A stretch of 64,000 nt of DNA from Gemmatimonadaceae bacterium. GTDB taxonomy: Bacteria > Gemmatimonadota > Gemmatimonadetes > Gemmatimonadales > Gemmatimonadaceae. The position numbers were made by a program, and so were the translations under genes. Shown here in pieces: positions 33,483-42,154 of the stretch (position 1 is its first letter; each line of letters opens with the position of its first letter). The notes under the pieces are model-generated. The model saw nothing but the letters and a program-made list of their open reading frames with translations, was not told the DNA's origin and did no database searches. Location of the stretch: NCBI GenBank assembly GCA_035606695.1, contig DATNEW010000026.1, positions 124,001-188,000 of the forward strand, read 5' to 3'.

Positions 33483-35172
33483 CGTCATCGGTTGGACGCT
33501 CGTGCATGCCGCGTGGGAAGGCGGTGTGATCGCCATCGTGGCCGCCCTCGCGCTGTGGATGACGCGACGCGCGTCCGCGGCCACGCGGTATCTCATCGCG
33601 CTCTCGGCTCTCGGCCTCATGGTCGCGGCGCCGGTCGCCACGACGCTGTTCACCATTCATCGATCGGCGCCGCTCAACGCGGAACGTGGGCCGTTCGCGA
33701 TCGATGCAACGCCGGCTGTTTCGTCGGCGGCTCCCGCAGCATCCACGATGCGCGTTGCGGTGCAGCGCACGCGGGCGGCGGCATCGCCGTCGCTCACGTC
33801 GCGCGCCGGTTCGCTGCGCGTCCACATCGACCGCGCACTGCCGTGGCTCGTCGCCGCGTGGCTGCTCGGTATCGCCCTCTTGTCGCTGCGCACATGCGTC
33901 GGCGTCATGCATGTCTGGCGGCTCGGACACCGCGGTATCTCGGCGGTCGCCGGCGAGCTCCGCGAAGTCGCCGGCGAGCTTGCCCAACGACTTGGTATTC
34001 GCGCCGCCGTTCGCATTGTCCAGTCGGCGCGCGTCGACGTGCCGATGGTCGTCGGTTGGATCGAGCCCATGGTCCTGGTTCCAATCAGCTTGCTCGCGAG
34101 CGCGGCACCGGCGCAGCTCGAGATGATGATCGCGCACGAGCTCGCGCACATTCGCCGGTACGATACGATCGTGAATCTCGCGCAGACGAGCGTCGAGACG
34201 CTGCTCTTCTTTCATCCGGCGGCGTGGTGGACGTCGGCGCGGGTTCGCGAAGAACGTGAGAACTGCTGCGACGATCTTGCCATCCTCGTCTCGGGCGCCG
34301 ACCGTGTGCGATACGGAACGATGCTCCTCATGCTCGAGGAGTCGCGCGCCAGTCTCGCGCTGTCGGCGGCGGCGAACGGCGGACCGCTCAGGCGCCGCGT
34401 CGAGCGCATCATCCTCGGACCGAATTCGCGTGTGGAGCTCGGCGGATCGTGGTTCGCGGCGGTCGCAACGCTGCTCGTCGTGCTCGTGATCGCCGTGCCG
34501 CGCCACGCGCCCGCCGCGTCGGTACCCGCGCCGGCATCAGCGACATCAGCGGCATCAGTACCATCGGGGCCATCGGGGCCATCGGGCCGATCGTCGGCAG
34601 CATCGCCTTCGTCGATGACATCGCCGATCGCCATGCATGCGACGCCAGTCGTTCAACACCCTACGCGGAGTACACCCATGCCACGTCGCTCACTCGCCCT
34701 TGGCGCCGCGCTCACACTCGCGGCCACCGCGGCCGGCGCGCAGCGCGTCCCGAACATCTCCGGCCGCTGGGTGTCGTACGACTCGGTTAGCGGGAAGCCG
34801 CAGGAGACCTACACGCTCGAGCAGACCGATCGCGCGTTGAAGTTCGTCCAGGACTCGGGCTCGATCACGTTCGAGATCGCCGAACCGGACAGCGCCGGCG
34901 CGCTGCGCGTGCGCGGGCCGATCGCGGGAACGATGATCATCAAGGGCGTCGAGTATGCCATGACCGTGACACGCGACACCGTCGCGCTGAATGCCCAGTG
35001 GAGGAGCGGCCACGTTGACTTCGCCTTGGCGGCGGGGCCGAAGTCTGGTCTGATTCAAGTCAACGGCCGAATGACGCTATGGCTGGACACGAACGGCGAT
35101 CTCCTCGTCGTCACCGAGACGCCGCAAGACAACGGACCCGTCAAGCGCAGCGTGGCGCGGTATCACCGCTAG
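33475..35172 (+). CDS. M56 BlaR1-like membrane metalloprotease fused to a secreted beta-domain
   Basis: This 565-residue protein has N-terminal membrane helices (GGVIAIVAALALWMT, YLIALSALGLMVAAPV, LPWLVAAWLLGIALLSL). The zinc motif HELAHIRRYD and a downstream EERENCCDDLA segment complete the M56 site. A final membrane helix (WFAAVATLLVVLVIAVP) and a low-complexity Ala/Ser/Pro linker lead to the C-terminal region. The last 164 residues begin with a stretch that itself looks like a full signal peptide (MPRRSLALGAALTLAATAAG). A beta-rich domain follows (NISGRWVSYDSVSGK ... HVDFALAAGPKSGLIQVNG). The gene may therefore make both a fusion and, from an internal start, a separate secreted protein. 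The soluble domain could be the extracytoplasmic sensor. Confidence 0.85.
   Translation: MIDVIGWTLVHAAWEGGVIAIVAALALWMTRRASAATRYLIALSALGLMVAAPVATTLFTIHRSAPLNAERGPFAIDATPAVSSAAPAASTMRVAVQRTRAAASPSLTSRAGSLRVHIDRALPWLVAAWLLGIALLSLRTCVGVMHVWRLGHRGISAVAGELREVAGELAQRLGIRAAVRIVQSARVDVPMVVGWIEPMVLVPISLLASAAPAQLEMMIAHELAHIRRYDTIVNLAQTSVETLLFFHPAAWWTSARVREERENCCDDLAILVSGADRVRYGTMLLMLEESRASLALSAAANGGPLRRRVERIILGPNSRVELGGSWFAAVATLLVVLVIAVPRHAPAASVPAPASATSAASVPSGPSGPSGRSSAASPSSMTSPIAMHATPVVQHPTRSTPMPRRSLALGAALTLAATAAGAQRVPNISGRWVSYDSVSGKPQETYTLEQTDRALKFVQDSGSITFEIAEPDSAGALRVRGPIAGTMIIKGVEYAMTVTRDTVALNAQWRSGHVDFALAAGPKSGLIQVNGRMTLWLDTNGDLLVVTETPQDNGPVKRSVARYHR
34678..35172 (+). CDS. Possible internal in-frame gene: secreted beta-domain protein
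   Basis: An ATG at 34678 lies in frame inside the M56 gene, with GGAG 7 bp upstream. It begins a textbook signal peptide (basic MPRRS, hydrophobic LALGAALTLAATAAG, cleavage near AGAQR). The predicted product has 164 residues. Signal peptides do not normally occur in the middle of a membrane protein, so this is either a recent fusion of two neighbouring genes or an alternative start that still works. I list it as an alternative, not as an additional certain gene. Confidence 0.45.
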   Translation: MPRRSLALGAALTLAATAAGAQRVPNISGRWVSYDSVSGKPQETYTLEQTDRALKFVQDSGSITFEIAEPDSAGALRVRGPIAGTMIIKGVEYAMTVTRDTVALNAQWRSGHVDFALAAGPKSGLIQVNGRMTLWLDTNGDLLVVTETPQDNGPVKRSVARYHR

Positions 35173-35177
35173 CATCC

Positions 35178-36326
35178 TTGGTCACGCCCGGCGAAATTGC
35201 GGGCGTGGCCACCTTCTCGCCTCCCGACTTCTCTGATTCGCGCTTTGCCAACGTTCCCGACGCGCGATTCGTTCCCGCTCCCGTCGACGGCGTGCTGCCC
35301 GAGGGCTTCTTCTCGACCACCAACCTTCCGACGTTCGTTCGCGTGAACGGGCAGTGGGTCGCGCCGCGCGAACCGCGCATGGATTCCGGCCTGGTGCTCA
35401 TGCGCGACGGCACTGTCTACGTTCGCGAAGGGCGCCGCCTCAAAGCGGGCGATCTCGTCGCGGTCGGCGACAAGGAAGACGGCAGCCAGGGCATCTTCGT
35501 GCAGACGCACATGGTGCCGCACGGCGTCGATCCCGACGCGTTCACGTTCATGTCGAGCGAAGTCTCGCGCGAAAAGCCGATCGACTACGCGAACATGGCC
35601 AGGCTGCTCGTCGAGGAGAAGGAGCGGGGCGGGTACCCGGTGTGGGTCACGGGGCCGGCGCTCGTTCATTCTCGTGCACGCAGCGACATGAGCTGGTTCA
35701 TCGCGAACGGCTACGTCGGCGCGCTGCTCGCCGGAAACGCGGTCGCGGTCCACGACATTGAAGCGTCGATCTACGGCACCACGCTCGGCATGACGGGTAC
35801 CGGGGAGATCACGCAAGGCGGTCACGGACTGCACATGCGCGCCATCAACATGGTGCGCGCCGCCGGGTCGATCGCGAACGCGGTCGAGAAGGGCATCATC
35901 ACCGACGGCATCATGTATTCGTGCGTCAAGCACAACGTGCCGTTCGTGCTGACCGGCTCCATTCGCGATGACGGACCGCTGCCCGGCGTCATCACCGACA
36001 TGCTCGCGGCGCAGGATGCCATGCGAGTGCACGCCATCAAGGCGACGTTCGCCATCATGATCGCGACGGCGTTGCACGCCATCGCGACGGGGAACATGCT
36101 GCCCGCGTTCGTGCAGCAGGACGACGGGATGATGCGCGAGCTGCCGACGATCTGCGTCGATTCGTCGGAGTTCGTTGTCAGCAAACTCAAAGACCGCGGT
36201 ACTCACCAGGCGTTCGGTGTCGTCACGAACGCCCAGGACTTCATGCACATTCTCAGATTGTACGTCGAGCGCGAGCTCGAATCGCGCGCGATTGCCGGCG
36301 GTACGTCGCAGCCCGCCGCGCGATGA
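35178..36326 (+). CDS. LOR/SDH-type (TIGR00300-like) family enzyme, ornithine-cyclodeaminase-related
   Basis: This protein of about 382 residues carries the conserved core of the TIGR00300/LOR-SDH region: PVDGVLPEGFFSTTNLPTFV, GPALVHSRARSDM, NGYVGALLAGNAVAVHDIEA, GSIRDDGPLPGVITDMLAAQ and CVDSSEFVVSKLKDRGTHQA. Related archaeal proteins and the C-terminal domain of cyanobacterial AgrE act in ornithine or arginine metabolism, and the plant homologue is part of lysine-ketoglutarate reductase/saccharopine dehydrogenase. The start is uncertain: no ATG lies downstream of the M56 stop codon, so I use TTG 35178. An ATG at 35079 inside the M56 gene would add 33 unconvincing residues. The N-terminal subdomain found in longer relatives appears short or absent. 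The reaction is not assigned. Confidence 0.75.
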   Translation: MVTPGEIAGVATFSPPDFSDSRFANVPDARFVPAPVDGVLPEGFFSTTNLPTFVRVNGQWVAPREPRMDSGLVLMRDGTVYVREGRRLKAGDLVAVGDKEDGSQGIFVQTHMVPHGVDPDAFTFMSSEVSREKPIDYANMARLLVEEKERGGYPVWVTGPALVHSRARSDMSWFIANGYVGALLAGNAVAVHDIEASIYGTTLGMTGTGEITQGGHGLHMRAINMVRAAGSIANAVEKGIITDGIMYSCVKHNVPFVLTGSIRDDGPLPGVITDMLAAQDAMRVHAIKATFAIMIATALHAIATGNMLPAFVQQDDGMMRELPTICVDSSEFVVSKLKDRGTHQAFGVVTNAQDFMHILRLYVERELESRAIAGGTSQPAAR

Positions 36327-36739
36327 CCGGCGTCCTGACCGAAACGCGTGAGCGTTTTCTAAAGACGATCGCCGCCCAGGTGCCGGCCGAGCGAATCGCC
36401 GAAGTGCACTTCTTTTCGCCGATCAAGCAGGGCGGAGTCGAGAGCGGCGTCGCGGTGGTCGCGGCGTGGCCGGAGGCGACGCCTGATGACGCCGGCGCCG
36501 CGAACGTTCGTCCGGTCGTGTACACCGCACGCTATCGCCTGACGCTCAAAGGTCCCGATCGCGGTAAATGGGAGTCAAACGTCGTCGCCGAGGCGGACGC
36601 GCCGCTCGTCACCGTGGACGCGGTCGTCCGCGGCGTACAGCGCCGCGCCGGCGACGTCGACGAGCCGACGCGCATGGACGGCGACGAAGTTCGCGCGTTC
36701 ATCGACGCGATCGCCGCACGGGGACAACCGGCGGCATAA
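36323..36739 (+). CDS. Conserved hypothetical protein, partner of the LOR/SDH-type enzyme
   Basis: This 138-residue soluble protein starts at an ATGA overlap with the preceding gene, so the two are translationally coupled. No signal peptide or membrane helix is visible. The sequence alternates helices and strands (RIAEVHFFSPIKQGGVESGV, RYRLTLKGPDRGKWESNVVA) and ends in a helix with DEVRAFIDAIAARG. I do not recognise a family. Coupling to the LOR/SDH-type gene suggests a shared metabolic role or complex. It converges on the DUF4249 gene, leaving a 52-bp gap. Confidence 0.75.
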   Translation: MTGVLTETRERFLKTIAAQVPAERIAEVHFFSPIKQGGVESGVAVVAAWPEATPDDAGAANVRPVVYTARYRLTLKGPDRGKWESNVVAEADAPLVTVDAVVRGVQRRAGDVDEPTRMDGDEVRAFIDAIAARGQPAA

Positions 36740-36791
36740 CAGGAGCAGCGGCGGTACCGGTTGGCGTGGAGCATTGCGGCGGACACCAGCA

Positions 36792-37958
36792 CTACTGTTT
36801 GATGAACACGGCAGTCGTGCCCTTCTTGCGATACGTCCCCGTGAGCGTGGTGCCCTGCAGCGTGCCACTGAACACGTCGAGCGTGTCGCCGACGCGTTGA
36901 TTGTTGAGCAGCGCGAGCGTGATCGCGTTGCCGAGCTGCTCGCCGATCACGCCGTCCGTGCGCGGAGACGGCGTGTTCGAGTTGAAGCGCCCGCTCAATG
37001 CGTCGGGAGCATTCGCTTTCGCGGCTTTCGATTCGATGTAGAGCACGAACTGGGTCGCTACGGGCGATGGATCGCTCGTCGACGTCTGCTGCAGACGAAA
37101 GCGGCCTTCGATGGGCTCGGTCTGGTCCGCGGTCACCGTGAGCGTGCCGCTCGTCAGCGGCACCAGCGACCCGAACATCCCAAGTCCATTCGTCACGCGG
37201 CTGATGACACCGCTGCCCGTGAATGGATCGTTGCCGGTGCGATAGTAGTCGTAGAAGTTCGAGTCGACGGCGGCGACGAGCATGTCCTGGCGAAAGCCCG
37301 GGAACAACACGCGCTCGAGATCGCTCGCGAACGGATTTCGAATGTCACCGGTGATCCGCACGTGCGTGCTGTCGGTGAAGAGGAAGAATGGGCTGAACGG
37401 ACTCTCGATCCGCACCGCGTAGCTGCGCGCGATCGCCGCCGGATTCCACTTCACGACCATCGTGTCGCGATCGCGATTGAACGGACGTGTCAAACCGCCC
37501 GACGACGTGACGTCCGGCGCAGGAATGCGCGTGAACGCCGTGACCGTCTGGCTGTCGGTGCGAATGCGCAGCTGATATCGCGCGCCCAGCCGAAGGTTGG
37601 TGCCGGCGAGCGGGACGCGATACACGCCGGCGCCCAAGTGGTCGGATCGCGTCACGCGATCCTCGAGGCCGGCGATGGCGTTGCCGGTGGAATCGATGAT
37701 CTCGACGATGGCGCCGCTCACCGGGTCGCCGCCCGCGCTCGCGATGGGATCGTTGGCCGTGAAGTTCGTGTCCACGACCGTGATCGCGCCGGTCAACGTG
37801 CGCTCGACGAGCACGACCTGGTTCGGAGCGGTGGTGTTCAGGACCGCGTGCACGACGATGGTCGGCGTCGTGCGCGAGAGGTCGATCTTGTCGAACTCGC
37901 ACGCGGTGAGCGCGAACGCGCACAGCGCCAGGAGGAGTCTAGAACTTGATCGAAACAC
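36792..37958 (-). CDS. DUF4249-like lipoprotein, partner of the TonB receptor
   Basis: This protein of about 388 residues starts with a lipoprotein signal peptide (SRLLLALCAFALTAC) followed by EFDKIDLSRTTPTIVVHAVL. It has the general DUF4249 pattern: an N-terminal beta-domain with PVSGAIVEIIDSTGNAI and GAGVYRVPLAGTNLRLGARY, and a C-terminal part with FNSNTPSPRTDGVI. DUF4249 proteins accompany TonB receptors with carboxypeptidase-regulatory domains and are thought to be surface or periplasmic partners in uptake. The GTG at 37958 overlaps the receptor gene by 20 bp; the frame extends further upstream inside that gene without a signal peptide. Family assignment is by pattern, hence moderate confidence. 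Confidence 0.72.
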   Translation of the reverse strand: MFRSSSRLLLALCAFALTACEFDKIDLSRTTPTIVVHAVLNTTAPNQVVLVERTLTGAITVVDTNFTANDPIASAGGDPVSGAIVEIIDSTGNAIAGLEDRVTRSDHLGAGVYRVPLAGTNLRLGARYQLRIRTDSQTVTAFTRIPAPDVTSSGGLTRPFNRDRDTMVVKWNPAAIARSYAVRIESPFSPFFLFTDSTHVRITGDIRNPFASDLERVLFPGFRQDMLVAAVDSNFYDYYRTGNDPFTGSGVISRVTNGLGMFGSLVPLTSGTLTVTADQTEPIEGRFRLQQTSTSDPSPVATQFVLYIESKAAKANAPDALSGRFNSNTPSPRTDGVIGEQLGNAITLALLNNQRVGDTLDVFSGTLQGTTLTGTYRKKGTTAVFIKQ

Positions 37959-40230
37959 CGGCCGACGGGAGGAAGGGGAATTGCGAGATCGCCTGGCGCG
38001 TCGGCGGATTGGTGGTGTAGTCGAACACGTACAGAAACACATTCTTGGCGTTATATGCGTTTACTAAACTCAGAAACGGGGCGATCGTCGTGCCTCCGAC
38101 GTGATAATTTCTTGTCACATCGACGTCGAGCCGCTGCGTCGTCGGCAATCGCGCGGCGTTCCGGGCGCCGCCCACGAATTCCACGATGGCGCCGCCGCCG
38201 CGCGTGCCGTACGCATTGAGTCCGGGATCGTACACGCGCCGCACGATCTGGCCAACGATGTCGGTGTACGGCGTGCCGGTCGCATAGCCGAAACGGACGC
38301 CGAGGACATATCGCGCCAGATGCCACTGCGCGACGACATTGACGTCATGGCGCCGGTCGTGTCCCGGAAAGTACCGGAGCGTGTCCAGCTGCCGGGCCGC
38401 GACGGCATACGTGTACGCGATCCAGCCGCTGAGCGGCCCCTTCTCGAATTGGCGCAACAGCACGTCGATCCCGTACGAGTCGCCGTTCACGGGAAAGAAC
38501 TCGTCGCCCCGCACATTTGGATCTTCCTGCGGATTCGCCTCGAGGAGCGTGCCGTACTTCTTGTAGAATCCTTCCACGCGCACGTAGCGCGTTGGGCTGA
38601 GCCAGCGCTCCGAGCCAAGGATGTAATGCCACGCGCTCGACACAGGCGTCGTCGCATCGCTCGCGACCCAGAAGTCGAACAGGCGTACGGGAATGTCTTC
38701 GCGCGCGAGGGAATGTGTCCACTGCGTGAATCGGCCGACGGCGCCGGTCAGCGCGAAGTCCGGCGTGAGGAAATACTTCGCCGACACGCGCGGCGAGACG
38801 CCCGTCCAGGCTCGGCCAGTGAGCCCTTCGCCGCGCACGCCTGTTTCGACGAGCCACTTGGGCGACGCGCGCCAGAGATCGTCGAAGTACAATCCCGCGG
38901 ACGTTGGATGCTGGCGAAGATCGTACAGCGACGTTTGGGTCTGCTCCGAAACGGCGTCATAGGTGAAGCCGTACGCCGACACGTCGTAGCCGAACGAGCG
39001 GTCGTGTGACGACGTGTGCGCGGTCACGCTTCCCGCGAGGCGACGTTCGCTGACGTGATTCGCGAGCGTCAGCGTGCCGTCACCCAGATCCAGTGTCGTC
39101 GAAAACGTCGTCAGCGACGCACGCTCCTCGAGCGTCGTGCTGTCGCCGAGAAAGAAGCGTCCGAGCGCCGAACGCCGGCGCGTCGCGAACGACTTGGACA
39201 GCGATGCGCCGACGACCCGGTTGCCCCAACCAAACTGAAACGCGCCGCCGCTCGCGGTTGCCGAGTCGCCCAACGTGGCGATGTTCGCATCGAGTTGGTC
39301 GCGACCATCGTACGCCGTGAGCGTCAGCTTCGTGCTCGGCGTGAAGGCATAGCTGAAATGCGCTTGCTCGTCGCGGAAGTGATACGGCAGCTGATCGTTC
39401 GGGTTGATCAGCTTCACGAATTTGTCGGCGTACGTGCGACGCCCGGCGATCATCCAACTGCCTTTGCCTTGCGCGAACGCCCCGCCGAGCTCACCGGTCG
39501 AGGCGAGCACCGAGATGTCGGCCGCACCGTGCACGCCGGTGCGCAGCTCTTCAGCCGAATGCACGTCGAGCACACTCGACAGGCGGCCGCCGTAGCGGGC
39601 AGGGAAGCCGCCGGTCATCAGCGTGATGTCGCCGACGGTTGGATCGATGAAGGTGCTGAACAAGCCGCCGAGATGAAACGGATTGTAGATCGGATATCCG
39701 TCCATCAGAATGAGATTCTGATCCGCCTCGCCGCCGCGCACGTTCAGCCCGGTCGAGAAGTCGTTGCGTGCCTCGACGCCCGGCAGCAGCTGCACGACGC
39801 GAATGATGTCCGGCTCCGCGAACTTCGGCACACCCTCGGCCGCACGCGCCGTGATTTGCACCGTGCCTACGCTCGGCCGCGATTCGAATGCGTCGCGTTC
39901 GACGGAGCGTGCTTCCGTGCGCACGGCGCCGAGCACCGTGGCTTCGGTCGCGAGCGCGAAATCGACGCGTGTGGTGTCACTCGCGGAAACAACGACGCGC
40001 TTTTCAATTTGCTTATAACCGAGCAGCCGCGCGCGGAGCGTGATTTCACCCGGCGCGACATTCGCGATCACGTAACGGCCATTCTCGCTGGCGATCGCGC
40101 CGCGTGTCGTGCCGACGATCGAGACGCTCGCGCCGGCGCGGGGTTCAGCGGTGGTCGAATCGATGATGTGGCCGGCGATCACACCTTGGGCGCGAAGGGC
40201 GCTCGCGGCGAGCAATAACAATTTTGTCAT
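37939..40230 (-). CDS. TonB-dependent outer-membrane receptor with carboxypeptidase-regulatory domain
   Basis: This 763-residue receptor has a signal peptide (MTKLLLLAASALRAQG) and a carboxypeptidase-regulatory domain at about 20-100 (IAGHIIDSTTAEPRAGASVS). The plug contains IRVVQLLPGVEARNDFSTGL, NVRGGEADQNLILMDGYPIY and GGFPARYGGRLSSVLDVHSA. The barrel contains many aromatic strands and ends in PSAGVSIKF, with a terminal Phe typical of Bam-inserted proteins. Its ligand is unknown. It is followed by an overlapping DUF4249 lipoprotein gene, and the pair probably forms one uptake unit. I used ATG 40230; a start at 40266 would overlap the upstream gene. The ATG lies in a CTCGGGATGAC sequence that also occurs as a dispersed repeat end in this window. 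Confidence 0.88.
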   Translation of the reverse strand: MTKLLLLAASALRAQGVIAGHIIDSTTAEPRAGASVSIVGTTRGAIASENGRYVIANVAPGEITLRARLLGYKQIEKRVVVSASDTTRVDFALATEATVLGAVRTEARSVERDAFESRPSVGTVQITARAAEGVPKFAEPDIIRVVQLLPGVEARNDFSTGLNVRGGEADQNLILMDGYPIYNPFHLGGLFSTFIDPTVGDITLMTGGFPARYGGRLSSVLDVHSAEELRTGVHGAADISVLASTGELGGAFAQGKGSWMIAGRRTYADKFVKLINPNDQLPYHFRDEQAHFSYAFTPSTKLTLTAYDGRDQLDANIATLGDSATASGGAFQFGWGNRVVGASLSKSFATRRRSALGRFFLGDSTTLEERASLTTFSTTLDLGDGTLTLANHVSERRLAGSVTAHTSSHDRSFGYDVSAYGFTYDAVSEQTQTSLYDLRQHPTSAGLYFDDLWRASPKWLVETGVRGEGLTGRAWTGVSPRVSAKYFLTPDFALTGAVGRFTQWTHSLAREDIPVRLFDFWVASDATTPVSSAWHYILGSERWLSPTRYVRVEGFYKKYGTLLEANPQEDPNVRGDEFFPVNGDSYGIDVLLRQFEKGPLSGWIAYTYAVAARQLDTLRYFPGHDRRHDVNVVAQWHLARYVLGVRFGYATGTPYTDIVGQIVRRVYDPGLNAYGTRGGGAIVEFVGGARNAARLPTTQRLDVDVTRNYHVGGTTIAPFLSLVNAYNAKNVFLYVFDYTTNPPTRQAISQFPFLPSAGVSIKF

Positions 40231-40252
40231 CCCGAGTGACAGCGCGCGGCGC

Positions 40253-41863
40253 CTAGTCGCGCGCATAACGCAGCATGATCGCCGAGTGAATGTCGCGCGC
40301 GTCGTCGATGCGCGCCCGGTCGAGATGCAAATGCGGCGGCCCGATCAGGAACGGATGCAGTTGATTGCCGCCCGCCGCGCCGTGCGCGCCGATCTGGTCG
40401 TCGAACGACACGATCTCGTATCCGTCATAGGCTCCGAAAATGGTGATGTCACCGGTGTTCGATTGCCGAATGAGATGCTCGATGGCGCGCAGCACCTTCT
40501 CACCCGTTCCGTACGGCTCGAGAGGATTCTGGCCCTCCAGCACCTCGAGCTGTCCGTCGACGACGATGGCGCGTCCCATTCTGCTTTCGAGATGTACCGA
40601 AGGCCCGTTGCGAGTTCCGAGCAGGCCGACGCCCGGATGCTCGATGAGCTCCGCGTAGAGCATCGCGCGGCGGCCGTCGGTCACGATGTCCGTGAGCTCG
40701 AGCGGGCGGACGTCGTCGGCGAAGTAGAGCAGCGCCAGGCACGAGCTGTACGTCACCACGACCTCGTGATCCTCCTCGATGCGATACTTCTCCGGCAGAA
40801 TCAGCTCGCGCAGACCGTATCGGCTGCGCACCCAATCGCGAACCTTGCGGATCAACTTTCGCGAGCGCGGCTGACTCTCCGGCGTGACTTGCGCCACCGC
40901 CTCGACGACCTGCGCGCCGACGTCGGCGTATTCAGACGTGACGTCGAAGCTCGCCGCCGAGCGGAGCGGACGCTCGCCGGTGCGTGTGGCATCGCGCTCC
41001 AGAATCTTTTCCACCGTGCGCCCAAGCGATTCGCCGAAGCGCACCCGATAGCTCGACGATGGCGTCATGCCGTGATCGGAGAGAATCACGAGGTCATACT
41101 CACGGCCGCCAAGGTTGCGGATCATGCGACGGATCTCGCGAATACGGGCATCGGTGCGGCGCAGATCGCGCAACGCCTGAAAGCTCGATGGACCGAAGTG
41201 ATGTCCCAGCTCGTCGTATTGCATGAACGTGCTGTAGATGATCGGGACACCCAGGTAGATGTCGAGGAGAATCGCCATCGTCTGCAGCTCGCGCACGATG
41301 ACGTTGGACAAGACACGGATGAAGGGGAACAACCCTTCGCTATGCGTACGTTTTCCGCGCAGCTCGCCAACGCCGCGCTCGTATTCCTCGCGCAGCCACT
41401 CGAGCACCGCCTGAAATCCCATGCGCAGCATGCGGATGGGATGCAAGAGAATGAGCATCGCCATGCGCCATCCGCCGAGTCGGCGAAACGCTGACATCTT
41501 TTCGCGCGTGGCGACCGTGAACGCGACGGTCTGCGCATCGCCGTCGAGGAGATTCACGTAGCTCGAGCCGCCGGCGAGCGCGCCGGGCGCGTGAATGCGA
41601 TCGCGAATGTATTGCACGCCCGACGGCGTATTGCAGGTGATGACGCGGCGTTCGGTCTTGTCGTAGAAGCGGAATGCCGGAATGCATTCATTCGTGCCGT
41701 AGAAGATTCCGGCCTGGCAGTAGGGCGTCGCGGCGGGCAGTCCGCAGAACCAGCGGCGCAGGGTGTACTGCTCTTCGCGCACGAGCTGGGAGATTGTCGG
41801 ACAATATCCCAGCTCGATCGCGCGCCGAAGCTCGGCGTACGGGAGCGCGTCGATCTGGAGCAT
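40253..41863 (-). CDS. Alkaline-phosphatase-superfamily phosphodiesterase-like enzyme
   Basis: This 536-residue protein has the metal-site pattern of type I phosphodiesterase/nucleotide pyrophosphatase folds. MLQIDALPYAEL supplies the first Asp, LPAATPYCQAGIFYG holds the likely Thr nucleophile, MQYDELGHHFGP gives Asp and His, and VILSDHGMTPSSSYR gives Asp and His. A helical insertion rich in Arg (about 150-220) may associate with the membrane. No signal peptide begins at this ATG. The frame is open upstream with a plausible continuation (RRYFALKYRVFRRERR) but contains no start codon that I can accept, so the N-terminus may be longer by an unusual start. It lies 22 bp before the TonB receptor gene on the same strand. 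Confidence 0.75.
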   Translation of the reverse strand: MLQIDALPYAELRRAIELGYCPTISQLVREEQYTLRRWFCGLPAATPYCQAGIFYGTNECIPAFRFYDKTERRVITCNTPSGVQYIRDRIHAPGALAGGSSYVNLLDGDAQTVAFTVATREKMSAFRRLGGWRMAMLILLHPIRMLRMGFQAVLEWLREEYERGVGELRGKRTHSEGLFPFIRVLSNVIVRELQTMAILLDIYLGVPIIYSTFMQYDELGHHFGPSSFQALRDLRRTDARIREIRRMIRNLGGREYDLVILSDHGMTPSSSYRVRFGESLGRTVEKILERDATRTGERPLRSAASFDVTSEYADVGAQVVEAVAQVTPESQPRSRKLIRKVRDWVRSRYGLRELILPEKYRIEEDHEVVVTYSSCLALLYFADDVRPLELTDIVTDGRRAMLYAELIEHPGVGLLGTRNGPSVHLESRMGRAIVVDGQLEVLEGQNPLEPYGTGEKVLRAIEHLIRQSNTGDITIFGAYDGYEIVSFDDQIGAHGAAGGNQLHPFLIGPPHLHLDRARIDDARDIHSAIMLRYARD

Positions 41864-41999
41864 GACGAGTCCGCGCCGTCCGTCGGCGGGACGCCGTTCG
41901 CGGCGGAAGACGCGGTACTTGAGGGCGAAGTACCGGCGGAGAAAAGGGTGGCGGGGCGGCGCGGGGGGAGAGATTGGTTTGGCCGTTAGAAGAGATACT

Positions 42000-42110
42000 A
42001 CGACACGATCTGACCAGATCTGACCAAATCTGTCGAACTACGGTTCCCGCCGCCGCACCGACATCGCTTCGCGGGTCCAGATCTGGTCAGATGTTGTCAG
42101 ACGTTGTCGT
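42000..42110. repeat. Palindromic repeat with TCTGACCAGATCTG arms
   Basis: The 33-bp arms at 42000-42032 and 42078-42110 match in about 27 positions as reverse complements, with a 45-bp loop. Each arm holds near-tandem copies of ATCTGACCA. It fills most of the 291-bp gap between two genes: the response regulator gene ends at 42155 and the phosphodiesterase-like gene starts at 41863, both on the minus strand. It differs in sequence from the CCACGGAC family but has the same architecture. Confidence 0.7.
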
Positions 42111-42154
42111 TGTTATGTGTTGTGCTCTCGGGTAGTGGGCGGTCTCGGACGTGG

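Noticed and set aside
34555-34600. Short CATCGGGGC-type repeats as a recombination hot spot or origin
   Set aside because: They encode the low-complexity linker of the M56 protein and have only a few units; nothing else supports a special role.
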